Origin: Picochlorum sp. 'celeri'
Taxonomy: Eukaryota > Chlorophyta > Trebouxiophyceae
Length of the DNA: 64,000 nucleotides
Reading direction: 5' to 3'
Assembly: GCA_010909725.1 (NCBI GenBank)
Contig: JAACMV010000007.1
Location: 1-64,000, forward strand
This document shows, piece after piece, positions 1 to 9,712 of the stretch. Every line of letters starts with the position of its first letter. The first letter of the stretch is position 1. The translations under genes and the position numbers were made by a program. The notes under the pieces were generated by a model. The model saw only the letters and a program-made list of their open reading frames with translations, searched no databases and was not told the origin of the DNA.

Positions 1-29
1 CCCAGACCCTATACCCTATACCCTACGTC
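1..29. repeat. Telomere-like repeat at left end
   Basis: Two CCCTATA units (7-20) are followed by CCCTA (21-25). This is the C-rich strand orientation expected at a left chromosome end (TATAGGG on the other strand). It is not a canonical TTTAGGG or TTAGGG array and is short, so it may be the inner, degenerate edge of a telomere. The subtelomeric repeats that follow support a chromosome-end position. Confidence 0.5.
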
Positions 30-1568
30 GTTCTCCCGGGCCAAGGGTAATGAGGGTAAATAAGACAATATTCACCCCCAGTCCACTCGGCCACGCCACA
101 AATAAACACAATTTCTAAATAAAACAAATAATAAACTACCCCTAAATAAGAATCAATCAAAAAAAGACAAAATAAATCACAAAAATAACACCCACAACAA
201 GACCGAAATACCCTAACCAAAAAACACACGCCAACCAAAAAACACGCCAAAACAACAAAAAAATAGCTCATAATACCCTTTATATATGATAATGATAATA
301 ATAACATACACAACAACAATCCACACCACCAATAATAACACGACACGACACGAAGAACGACCTGGAGATAGTAGGAGAGACTCACAGACAACATCTCATA
401 TCTGAGAGATAGAGAACGGTACAACAACAATAAGAACAAGGCAAGTGTATGAAAAGAATAAAAATAAAGAAAAGACATCATCATGAAACAAGAACAAGAA
501 TGAAATAAAAACAAATCGTCGTCTTCACAACAACAATACTGCTCAACAAGCTGCTCCACCAGACCTGAGCGACGGCGACAACAAGACCAGAGAGAGAGCA
601 GTTTCAGTGTTCTAGTACTACGTCTACACAGTATGTTCCCAATAGTAGTAATAGTAGGAGTATAATTACGAGATATCGTTAAAGAAAAAAAAGGGGGGAA
701 CACTCGTGTGTGTGGTGTCATAGATAAGAAAGACTGCTGTTTTTATAGCTCCTCTCCTGTGGCAGCGTACATTGCCAGTCGTGGCCTGGATTTCCTTCGC
801 AGGTTTCACAACGTACTGCCAAGACACTCTCGTGTCGTTGCCAACACAGAGCGTTCAACCTTCACACGCAGTGAGGTTCGATAGAAGAGGATGGAATAGA
901 ATACCAACCAATGTACAGAGGGTTCTCTCTTCCTTCACAAGATAGTTTGAATTAGAAGTTGTTACATGAGAATAAATCTTCTCAGTATATGAAATTGACC
1001 ATGATGACCAGATCTCTCCTAGGGATCTCATCTCCCTAGATGTTGACGAGAGATCTCCTCCTACAGGGACGTAGCTCTCTGTTACATCTCCAGCCCTGGC
1101 TGCTGTGTGTGCGTCCTCATCCAGGCTTCCTCGCATCAGAAGAGGTCTTTGATGGGAAGGATCTGCTGGGAACAAGGTAAGAAGAATACCAATTTAAATA
1201 ATAATAATAAACACCCATATCAGTAAAAAAAACGTCGCACACCCAGTGCAAAACAAACAGTGGTCTGCTGCCACACATGTCTGAAGAAGAGGGAGCTTCT
1301 CGGAACAAGAAGAAGAATGGCGATCTTCCCATCACCACCCCCTTGACTTGACTGGGACCACCAAAAATATACCAACCAAACCAATCAAAAGGGTGTTGTA
1401 TAGTAACCAACAAAAAAAAGCACTCATCAAAGCGTTGCACACTACGTGAAACAACAACTCGGGCACCACACACGGCGAGCTCTGCTACTGCTGCTACAAC
1501 ACTAGACAACACACACCAACCAACCAAAGAAGCAGAGCAATCAAGAGGAGAAAGTAAATATCTCATAA

Positions 1569-1600
<32 letters not shown>
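1569..1600. repeat. (TAG)n microsatellite
   Basis: About 11 perfect TAG units within subtelomeric block B. The equivalent position in the ~4115 copy has only two or three units interrupted by TTG, so the array expanded after the blocks duplicated. Confidence 0.9.
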
Positions 1601-2097
1601 ATGATAACAACATGCACAACAATCTACACGAACAATAATACCAACCAATAATAACAGAACAGAACAAAACAAAGCACACAAGTCTCATGCACACAAGCAG
1701 AACAACCTGGAGCTACCCTACACAGACAACATATGAGATAGAAAAGAGAGGTATAATAGGTGTAGTATATATAAAAAGAATAAATAGGAGACATGAAACA
1801 AGAATGAAATGAAAACAAATCGTCTCCTTCACAACAACAACAAGCAAGAACCAGGCTGTGGCAAGCTCATTAGAGTGACATTGCACCATTGCTGGAACAA
1901 GTATCTCAATATCATCACCATGCATTGCATGCTTCCTTCAGTTGATTTCATGTGTTGCTGTAATTAGGGTAGCATATAAATGCGACGCTTCGTTGAAAAA
2001 ATGGGAAGATCTGGTCGTGTTTCATAGCAAACAAAGACTGCTTTCACAGCACAGCTCTCCTCCTCCTCCTGACTGCCGTGCTCCACGCATCCAGGCG

Positions 2098-2205
2098 CCC
2101 CCATCAAAAGAGGTCTTCGATAGTAGGAGAGAGAGAGAGAGGAGGAATAGGGACAAACAAAAGTGAACCATTTTTTTCGCCCGTCAAACCTCCGTTGTGA
2201 TGGGA
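2098..2205. repeat. Hairpin repeat, copy 1 (subtelomeric)
   Basis: Left arm CCCCCATCAAAAG and right arm ending TTGTGATGGGA form imperfect inverted ends. The inner motif GTCAAACC lies before the right arm. It has the same design as the hairpins at 4549-4636, 7396-7477 and 50148-50230: TCCCATCA ends with GGTCAAA inside the arms. Confidence 0.5.
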
Positions 2206-2224
2206 GATGAAAAAAGCACGCTGA

Positions 2225-2262
2225 GTGTGGCCGAGCGGTTAAGACGTGTGGGCTCTCTGGCC
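2225..2262 (+). other. tRNA-like A-box segment (not a complete tRNA)
   Basis: The sequence GTGTGGCCGAGCGGTTAAG reads like the D-arm/A-box of a class II (Ser/Leu) tRNA. The following bases do not fold into a proper 7-nt anticodon loop and no clear B-box/T-arm follows. The same A-box core recurs in block C at ~4675-4692. It may be a relic of a tRNA-derived SINE or a chance match kept within the repeat. Confidence 0.35.
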
Positions 2263-2577
2263 CATGGTCGTCCTTTTTTATTGTCCTCATTTACGGACGG
2301 ACACGCCCGAAAAAGAAAAGGAGGCCGACCTCATCGACGCTGTCCTTGCTACTACTATATGAATGCACCATTTGGCAGCTTGCATAGTTTTTCTTTGGAT
2401 ACATAGAACACTTGGTAGTAGCACCACCGCAGATGTGACCCTAAACAGAAAACGCACTCAGCCACCTTCTTGCACACAACGCATCATGTGGCCTCGGCGG
2501 TCCCACACCCTTGCCATTCACCGGCAGTGCATAGCAGTATTGGTTGGTGTTGGATAATTGGACAAATATAACAATAT

Positions 2578-2850
2578 TAAGGGCCATTTCAGTCGGCGGC
2601 GAGTCGAATGGATCTCACGAACCGACGTTGGTCTATTCCGATCGCGTCGCGACGGTTGGGACGAACACGCCCAGAATCGTCCTTCATGGGCATAGAGGAG
2701 CATCATTCTTGCTTTAAAAATATATATGAGTCAAAAGAGCGAATGGCCGACCACCACGGAGCACAACAGGGTTCCAACAATAACCACCCCACGGGAATGT
2801 CATGTCAACACCAATTACAACGGTGCCAACAGGCCACGACCTCCTTCTCC
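2578..2850. repeat. Subtelomeric repeat D, copy 1
   Basis: A ~270-bp unit recognised by the shared core GATCGCGTCGCGACGGTTGG, then a CATTCTTGC-TTTAAAAATAT stretch, then CGGGAATGTCATG. It is related to the copies at ~5196-5460 and ~5473-5765 and is moderately diverged. Confidence 0.8.
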
Positions 2851-3161
2851 CAGGTTTTCCACCCTCTATTTTATGTATGTATATATATCTTTCAAGAAAA
2901 TCCTGCGCTCCCTCCAATCAAACTCACACGGGTTGCTTTGCCCAGAGCTTGTTGCGAATTCTGTTGTGAACATTGGTGGTGAATGCGACGCGAACTCATC
3001 TACTGCTGCTGGCAAGGGATAATGGGAAAGCTCTTTACACTGCTAGTTCCTTCTCATCTAGTCCATATGAAATGCCTAAAGTCGGGAGACCACGGGTGAG
3101 ACCTCTCAACCTTCGAGTCTGAGGCAACTGCTTGTGCTTTGATTCCTGGCCCATTGCAAAA

Positions 3162-3453
3162 ACATGCGGCGACCAAGGTTGGTGGTCGCCACCCAAATGC
3201 CCGATCTGGCAGTTCGCACGGTTTTTATGGATACATGAAAGACTCAACAGCGCCACGGACCCGGCGAAACAGAGCTCAGCCGACCAGCAGCGCGTGATTC
3301 GTGACTCAATTGGGACATGCGGTGACCAAGGTTGGTGGTCGCCACCCAAATGCCCGATCTGGCAGTTCGCACGGTTTTTATGGGCACATGAAAGACTCAT
3401 CAGCGCCACGGACCCGGCGAAACAGAGCTCAGCCGACCAGCAGCGCGTGATTT
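3162..3453. repeat. 153-bp tandem duplication
   Basis: Two head-to-tail copies (3162-3314 and 3315-3453) differ at only a handful of positions over the shared length. The period, 153 bp, is a multiple of three, so open frames run through both copies on both strands. A third, strongly diverged partial copy is visible at ~2365-2430 (TTTGGCAGCTTGCA versus TCTGGCAGTTCGCA). No protein family is recognised. Confidence 0.85.
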
Positions 3454-4548
3454 CTAATCCCAATTATCCCTTATCCCTTTTTAGCCAGTCCTGGTGTCCG
3501 GTCAGAGGGGTGCCTGGGCCGGACGCAACAGTCGACTAATTTTTCAAGGGGAGCCACCGGGCAGAAACCCAGTAGAAAATTAAATATTCAAAACAAAAAT
3601 AATAAACTACCCAAAAATATGAAAACATCCAAAAAATCCAAAATATATCACAAAAAAACACCCACAAAAAGACCAAAATACCCTAACCAAAAAAAACACA
3701 CCAACCAAAAAACACGCCAAAATAACAACAAAATAGCTCATAATACTCCTCTTCATTGATATACAATTGCGACGCTTCTTTATACAAAAAAATGGAAGAC
3801 CTCGTTGGGTTACAGTACAGGGTACAGCAAAGAAGAAGAAACACAGCTACAACAGCTCTCCTCCTCCTGGCTTGGTTGTATGCTCCACATCCAGGATACC
3901 ATCAGACTAGGCCTTGAATGATGGGAGGAAGATCTGTGAATGACAGGAAATCACGACATATCCCCGGTCAAACGTCCCTCAATACAATAAATCAACAACC
4001 ATCCAGCATGCACCACCACTGTTACCACTACTTCTATTGCTGCTGCTACAACACGAGGCAGCACACCAACAAAGAAGCAAAGCAATCAAAAGAGAAGAAA
4101 GTAAATATCTCATAATAGTAGTTGTAGTAATGATAATAACATGCACAACAATCCACACGAGCAATAATACCAACCAATAATAACAGAACAGAACAGAACG
4201 AAACACACAAGTCTCATGCTCACAAGAAGAAGAACAACCTGGAGCTACCCTACACAGACAACAAGTGAGATAGAGAAAGAGTTATAATAATATCGTCTCC
4301 TTCACAACAACAACAACAACAAGCAAGCTGTGGCAAGCACTAGAGTAATGTTGCTTGAATGCTGGAGGAAAGTATGACATTGTCTTACTTAGACTTCATG
4401 AGGAGTTGCAATTAGAATAGTAGGACATAACTGCGGCGCTTCTTTGAATGAGGGAGATCTCGTCGTGTTTATGTTGCTGCAAAGAAAGCAGGCGAGTCAC
4501 AGCTCTCCTCCTCGACCAGCTGGCTGTGTGTGTGCTCCACATCCAGGC

Positions 4549-4636
4549 TCCCATCAAAAGATGTCTTCGATGGAGAGAGAGCTGTGAATACCAAGAAAAT
4601 CACAACATCCTCGGTCAAACCTCGTGTGTGATGGGA
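4549..4636. repeat. Hairpin repeat, copy 2 (subtelomeric)
   Basis: Starts TCCCATCAAAAG and ends TGTGATGGGA, with CGGTCAAACC internal to the right arm. It has the same family signature as the copies at 2098, 7396 and 50148 and sits inside block C. Confidence 0.5.
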
Positions 4637-5195
4637 AGAAGAAGAAATGAAAAACATGCCACCAAAAAGCACGACGAGTGTGGCCGAGCGGTCTCATGGT
4701 CGTCCTTTTTTATTGTCCTCATTTACGGACGAACACCACGTCCGAGGAGATCGAGGTTCAACTTAGTTCAACTTGGTCCTACTTTTTTATTGTGTTTGAT
4801 TACGACATTCACCAGAGACCCGACTCTACGGGTCGCATGTCAACGGTCTGGGGCTTTGTCGGACCGAAGAAGAAGGGTTGAGAACGAATAAAGAAGCATG
4901 TGGAGAGTTGTCCTCACAACACAAGAAGGAAAAGCCGTGTAGGAACCAGTCCGAATAGGTCAGTTATATACAGTATAAGGTGTCCCTTTCTATGGTTGTT
5001 GTGCATACCCAACATACTGCGGCTATCTCTCGACTGTTCCAGACCAAGTTGACACCACCTTCCACAGAGCCATGGCATCGCGTTGGCCCAGGTGGTGCCA
5101 CGCACTGCCGAAGAAACGGTGCCCCACAGTGATTCATATTGAATGAATGGATAATTAAAACAGCATTCTGGAGTCCCTCCGTCGTCACCGCGTCG

Positions 5196-5460
5196 GTTTC
5201 CACGCCAACAGACGGTCGTCGATTCCATTCGCGTCGCGACGGTTGGGACCAGCACAGGCCTGGAGTCGTCCTCCATGGACATGAAAAGGAGCGTCATTCT
5301 TGTTTTAAAAATATGTATCAGTCGAAAGAGCCGACGACTGACCACCACGGAGCACAACAGGGTTCCAACAACAACCCTCCCCGCGGGAATGTCATGACAA
5401 CAACACTCGCAACGGACCCAGCCGTCGAGGACCTCCTTGTCGTGCTGCTGGTTGTCAATG
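5196..5460. repeat. Subtelomeric repeat D, copy 2
   Basis: Same core as copy 1 (CGCGTCGCGACGGTTGGGAC) and the same CGGGAATGTCATGACAACA stretch. It is immediately followed by copy 3, so D2 and D3 form a diverged tandem pair. Confidence 0.8.
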
Positions 5461-5472
5461 ATCTCAGAACAA

Positions 5473-5765
5473 TACTTAAGGGCCGTTTCAGTAGGTGTCG
5501 AGTCGAATGGATCTCACCAACCGAATGGTCGTCGCTTCCGATCGCGTCGCGACGGTTGGGACGAACACGCCCGGAATCGTCTGTCCATGGGCATGAAGCA
5601 GCGTCATTCTTGCTTTAGAAATATGTTCCAGTCTAAAGAGCCGATGGGCGACAATCACGGCGCGCAAGAGCGTCCAAACAACCCGTCCCACGGGAATGTC
5701 ATGACAACAGTCACAACGGACCCCGCCGTCCAGGACCTCCTTCTCGTGCTGCTGGTTGTCAATGA
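5473..5765. repeat. Subtelomeric repeat D, copy 3
   Basis: Begins TTAAGGGCCGTTTCAG like copy 1 and ends CTGCTGGTTGTCAATGATC like copy 2. It marks the inner edge of the recognisable subtelomeric repeats. Confidence 0.8.
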
Positions 5766-5929
5766 TCCCAATCGTAATATAAATATCGAAGCGAGCTCGA
5801 CGGGGACACTAGGGTGCACTGGAAAGGCTCCAAGGCTTGGGAGGAAGTGGTATTTGATGGCAGAAGGCAATGCTGCTGCTGGTGAGGGGGATGACTGAAA
5901 CACGGCAAGCAAGCATTCCTTCTCGTGGA

Positions 5930-6560
5930 TCCCTGAGGTACCTTCATACTCACAAGGTGCTCGAATGTCACATCCCTCGCGCGGGGGGAAAACCATGTCC
6001 CAGCAGCAGGGAGGAGGGTGGCGGTGCAAATCCCTTCTGTTGGCTTCGTGAGTCGCCCCCCCACCCACTGCTGGCGGGCGATCTCGCATCCATGGCGTGG
6101 TGGGGATGTGCCACAGCGATCAGGGTGGGCCGAATGGGGCGCACGCGTGCCAGAGGGGGCGCAGGTGGCCATCCGTGCGCTGACGGAAATTTTTCAAAAC
6201 GCGCTGGAGGCTGGTTGGGGGACAATCGGGGATCGCCGGCCGGTCCCAGCCAACCGTATGGATGTAAAAAAGTGTACGGGCCGGAGGGGGGGTGGAAACC
6301 CGGGGCGGGGGCGGCGTCGGGGCCCGACGGACCGTCGCAAAAACCCTACGCGCTCCGCGAGGAGCATTGCCCTAACCGTTGTTCAGATCGATCGCGAGGT
6401 CCGGTCGGAGGCCCGGTCCGACCGGGCCAAAAGGCGACCAACCCGCGTCCCGTCGGCGAAAAGTCCCCGACCCACTCGGAGCATGCCGTGTCACTCTGGA
6501 AGGAAGTCCAGAACCACACTGGCGACATGCTGTTACAATCTCGATGGCATGCTTGATCCT
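5930..6560. other. GC-rich island, no identified gene
   Basis: Base composition rises sharply here (visibly well above 60% GC, with many GGGG and CGCG runs) compared with both sides. Several long overlapping open frames exist on both strands, but this is expected in GC-rich DNA. None shows a protein family I recognise. It could be a piece of DNA from a chromosome with different composition. Confidence 0.55.
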
Positions 6561-7395
6561 CATGATCAAATGTCACAGCTCGAGAGAACCACATTGATTC
6601 TACTGCTATAAGGTTTGGATTGTTGCCCTTATGCCAATAATGAGCAGGTATATCGGCCATCAATCCTCACGTTCACAATTTCATGTACATATGAGCCTTG
6701 GACTAATGCATCGCGCATCATGGCCACAACAGCACCGCACTGAGAGCCATAAGAAAGCAATATGGTGATATGCAAGCATTTTAGCAGACAGTAGCACAAA
6801 CGAGCTTGTTATGGACCGACAGAAATCAGAAGGCATAATCTAGTGATCGACAAGTGCATGGTACGGCTGCGATTTACGTTGGTACCACAGGAATTGAAGA
6901 GATACTGACGCCCTCACTTTCATAGGGAACAGACTGTGGTGTTGATGGCCTCAGGACCATCAGCACTTAGCATAGAGCCCGCAGAAAATCGTACTGCTCA
7001 CGGATATCACTCGCTTATCGCGACTGTATGTGTTTCTATGATGCTTGGCATTGAAGTGTTGGCTGTTTGTTTTCTGGCGTAGTCGTAACTGTTCCATCTG
7101 AGATATGACTTGGCTGCATAAGTATTGCAGAAAGCATCTGATTGATCTTCATGACATCTCCACATGGACGTGTCACGATAGATGACATTCAGGAGCAAAT
7201 ATGCGCCAAAACATAGCAGATTGCTGTGGAATATGGCCCCTGGGGAATGAAACATGGGGCAATTAGCCTCGAGCAATCACAGCCTTGGCCCAAACTCAGA
7301 TCATCTGAATCAGATGTCATGAATCGACTAATGTCGCCTAATAAAATGCCAATTTGAACGGACAGTTGGACACTCGCTATCCGTGAAGAACAGCA
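6561..7395. other. Unassigned intergenic DNA
   Basis: Ordinary composition, only short open frames on either strand, no recognised protein, repeat or RNA. Confidence 0.5.
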
Positions 7396-7477
7396 TCCCA
7401 TCACAGTGGATCTTTGACCGTTCCGAAAGCATCACACGTGTTATAATATTCTCGGTCAAAATCAGCCTGTGATGGGA
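7396..7477. repeat. Hairpin repeat, copy 3
   Basis: An 82-bp inverted repeat. The left arm TCCCATCACAG...TTTGACCG pairs with the right arm CGGTCAAA...CTGTGATGGGA. Length and arm sequence match the copy at 50148-50230, so this is a dispersed miniature element rather than a chance hairpin. It lies about 0.56 kb upstream of the methyltransferase start at 8041. Confidence 0.65.
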
Positions 7478-7964
7478 GACCAAGTGTGGCACTATATGCT
7501 ACCCTGAGCTGCCCCTGATACCCGTCAGGCGTCGAGAGAGAATCCTGCAATCCATTTCTTCTGGAATATCAAAGCAATATAGGTGAATTGACAGGCAATA
7601 CTGTGGCACAGATACCAACCAGAGGTGCGCACGGACATTCGACCGTTAATGACGCCCAGATTTGGCCACGTCCTGTAGCCCTGGGCGGTATTAATGAGCA
7701 GGATGATGCACTATCTGATGTATCATATATAGTTGTATTTCTATCGCCCTTCAATGGCGTTGATGGGGCACCACAAAAGTTCGGGCATATGGATTTACGC
7801 GAATTTTTCGCTAACTCGACGCTCGCGAACGCTGCGCGGCGGGCTTCGTACCCCTCGCAGTCTCTATAACCTTCTGTTACAATACTAGTCATTTTAATGT
7901 GCACAGTGTAATTTATCCTGCTGCAGGGAAGCGTGAATCGCGTTTGTGGTTTTCTATTAAACTT
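7478..7964. other. Unassigned intergenic DNA
   Basis: Open frames of 93 aa (+) and 111 aa (-) overlap here. Neither resembles a known family and neither has a persuasive start context. Upstream region of the gene at 8041. Confidence 0.4.
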
Positions 7965-7989
7965 CCCCCCCCCCCCCCCCCCCCCCCCC
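7965..7989. repeat. Poly-C tract (25 C)
   Basis: An uninterrupted run of 25 C residues ending 51 bp before the ATG at 8041. A homopolymer this long is prone to length error in sequencing. If transcribed it would lie in the 5' leader of the methyltransferase gene. Confidence 0.9.
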
Positions 7990-8040
7990 TAGGCCCGTAA
8001 AAAATTCACTACGGTGAACCATTTCTACCCTGGCTGCAAC

Positions 8041-9189
8041 ATGCTGAATTCATCTGTGCGAAGTAAAATTAGGCGTGTAAATAATGCGTTTGGAAACTCT
8101 TTGAGATCGCCGGGGGGCGTAAGCATTGCAAGCATTGTCGGTTTGACCATCCTTTTTATGAGATCTAACTCGTCGAAGAAAGATGTTCTGCAACCTGTTG
8201 ATATTTTGAAGACAGAAATCAATGAAAAGGTGTATTACCACGGTATTTATTGGAATGATTATGAGCATGTGAGGAAATACAACAATAGAATGTCTACTGG
8301 CAATGAGTCTGTTGTGTGGTGGGACAGTTTGTTGTCTCTCAATGAAGACCCATTCGAGCATGCTCTTATTATTAACTGCGGAAATGGTTGGGTAGAGAGG
8401 GATTTATTCTTACATAAAGTGATTCAACAAGCTACAGGGATTGATATCAGCGCTGAGCTCCTCAGAAAGGCTCAAGAAGAGGCAATAAAGGATAATCTGC
8501 CTTTCAGGTACTATCTGCATGATGCAAATAGCCATGACTCTCTCCCTCAAGGCGATTGGGATCTCATTCTGAATTTTGCTGCTTTGCATCACGTCGCTTA
8601 TATAGATAGGTTTTTGAGGAAAATAGCCAACAGATGTGGCTCTTGCCTGTTTGTGAGCATGGATTATGTAGGACCTCATAGAAATCAATACCCCAAGAAA
8701 TTGTGGGCCAAAGCACAGGCGGTGAATTTACAGCTACCAGGGGAAATTCGTCAGAATTTCCAGTACCCACATATCTCAACAATGCTAAAATTAGATCCTT
8801 CGGAGGCAATACACAGTGAATTGATACAGACTCATATAGAGAGATATTTCTCCTGGGTTTGGAAGCAAAATCTTGGAGGTGCTATTGCATACTTGATCCT
8901 CACACATAACCATCAATTTTATCATTCAAAAACGGATCAGAAGTCGAACATTTTAGAATTTCTAATTCAAGAAGATTATGACTTCACAATGAAGCACCCC
9001 GAAATGAATCTATTCCTGTATGGTGGCGCAAGGGTGAAAGGCGAGATCCCAGAGGAAAATCTAACTGAATACACGAAAGTAGAACAAGCCAGGGAGGAGA
9101 AGGCTAAGGAGAATGGGGGTATGTATTATCCTCAAACAGATATATCTATTGAAGTCTATGGAGATTTAGGCCTCCCACAAAGTGGCTAA
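8041..9189 (+). CDS. Membrane-anchored SAM-dependent methyltransferase
   Basis: 382 aa from the ATG at 8041; the frame is open slightly upstream but without an ATG. Residues ~25-41 form one hydrophobic segment after a basic N-terminus, a type II signal anchor. The SAM-binding motif I (LIINCGNGW, ~109-117) is followed by an acidic post-I motif (GIDIS, 133-137) and DWDLILNFAALHH (~172-184), the usual layout of Methyltransf_11/25-type class I enzymes. The likely role is methylation of a glycan or other secretory-pathway substrate in the Golgi lumen; the exact acceptor cannot be read from sequence. The gene is intronless and AT-richer than the transposon genes around it. It is the first of four methyltransferases of different families in the window. 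Confidence 0.8.
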   Translation: MLNSSVRSKIRRVNNAFGNSLRSPGGVSIASIVGLTILFMRSNSSKKDVLQPVDILKTEINEKVYYHGIYWNDYEHVRKYNNRMSTGNESVVWWDSLLSLNEDPFEHALIINCGNGWVERDLFLHKVIQQATGIDISAELLRKAQEEAIKDNLPFRYYLHDANSHDSLPQGDWDLILNFAALHHVAYIDRFLRKIANRCGSCLFVSMDYVGPHRNQYPKKLWAKAQAVNLQLPGEIRQNFQYPHISTMLKLDPSEAIHSELIQTHIERYFSWVWKQNLGGAIAYLILTHNHQFYHSKTDQKSNILEFLIQEDYDFTMKHPEMNLFLYGGARVKGEIPEENLTEYTKVEQAREEKAKENGGMYYPQTDISIEVYGDLGLPQSG

Positions 9190-9712
9190 TGATGGACTTG
9201 GCCTCCAACAACAGATGGAATTGAGCCCGCATGAGGTGATGTGGCTCTTAGTGGTCATGTGCTGCGGCACATTCCTCCATGTGATGGACCCCTCGGATCT
9301 CCTATGGTTCCATCTTAGAGATCCATAGTATCTATTATCATCATGACATATCCATGAACATCGCATATATTAGGTCTCATTCCACGTGCGGGATCGATCG
9401 GTCGCGGGGTCGACCCGGGTCGAGCTCCACTGAGTGGAGATCTGTCGACGAGCCCACTGGGCCCACTGGCAAAGGTCATCGTCGATACACAACTCCTCAG
9501 TGTCTCCAAATAAATATATATTTCTGGTCTTCTGGTTGTGATTGGTCTCATGTCGCCATGAACTTCGGGCTCGCACCCTCGAAAGTGTGCAGGCGACAGG
9601 GCTAGTTTGGTCGCATTGCCCCTCCGTGAGGCATGCTGGATCCACCCATCGATCATTCTTGAGGCGTGGATGGATCCCAGCCTTTTGGAAGGAAAGCACA
9701 TTCTTGTACTCT
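9190..9712. other. Unassigned spacer upstream of CACTA-like relic
   Basis: Contains a restriction-site-like palindromic patch (~9391-9435) but no recognised gene. The 5' terminus of the CACTA-like element may lie here, but I could not find a CACTT-type end. Confidence 0.4.

Larger units (their letters stand above)
30..5770. repeat. Subtelomeric repeat mosaic
   Basis: No convincing gene. Diverged blocks recur in order. Block A (long CA/AAC-rich stretch ending AAATAGCTCATAATA) is at ~205-285 and ~3675-3750. Block B (contains CCAACCAATAATAACAGAAC and the CCTGGAGCTACCC region) is at ~255-545 (most diverged), ~1555-1850 and ~4110-4330. Block C (GCGACGCTTCTTT-like start, AGCTCTCCTCCTCCT, CTCCACATCCAGG) is at ~1950-2210, ~3760-4000 and ~4400-4640, with a weaker relative at ~960-1170. 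The open frames here are low-complexity and unlikely to be genes. Confidence 0.75.

Noticed and set aside
23..721. 232-aa minus-strand open frame at the left end
   Set aside because: Low-complexity Leu/Tyr/Cys-rich translation of CA/AAC-rich subtelomeric repeat; no start context or family.
1117..1617. 166-aa minus-strand frame containing poly-Thr
   Set aside because: The Thr run is the (TAG)n microsatellite read on the other strand; repeat DNA, not a gene.
2222..2300. Complete tRNA-Ser or tRNA-Leu gene
   Set aside because: Only the D-arm/A-box looks right; anticodon loop length is wrong and there is no T-arm or B-box.
5870..6611. Long overlapping open frames on both strands
   Set aside because: GC-rich DNA lacks stop codons by composition; none of the frames shows a domain or coherent coding pattern.
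7569..7904. 111-aa minus-strand frame upstream of the first methyltransferase
   Set aside because: No recognisable domain, overlapping a frame of similar length on the other strand; no evidence to prefer either.
9190..9712. 5' terminus of the CACTA-like element
   Set aside because: No CACTT-type end and no repeat partner of the 12106 terminus was found here.
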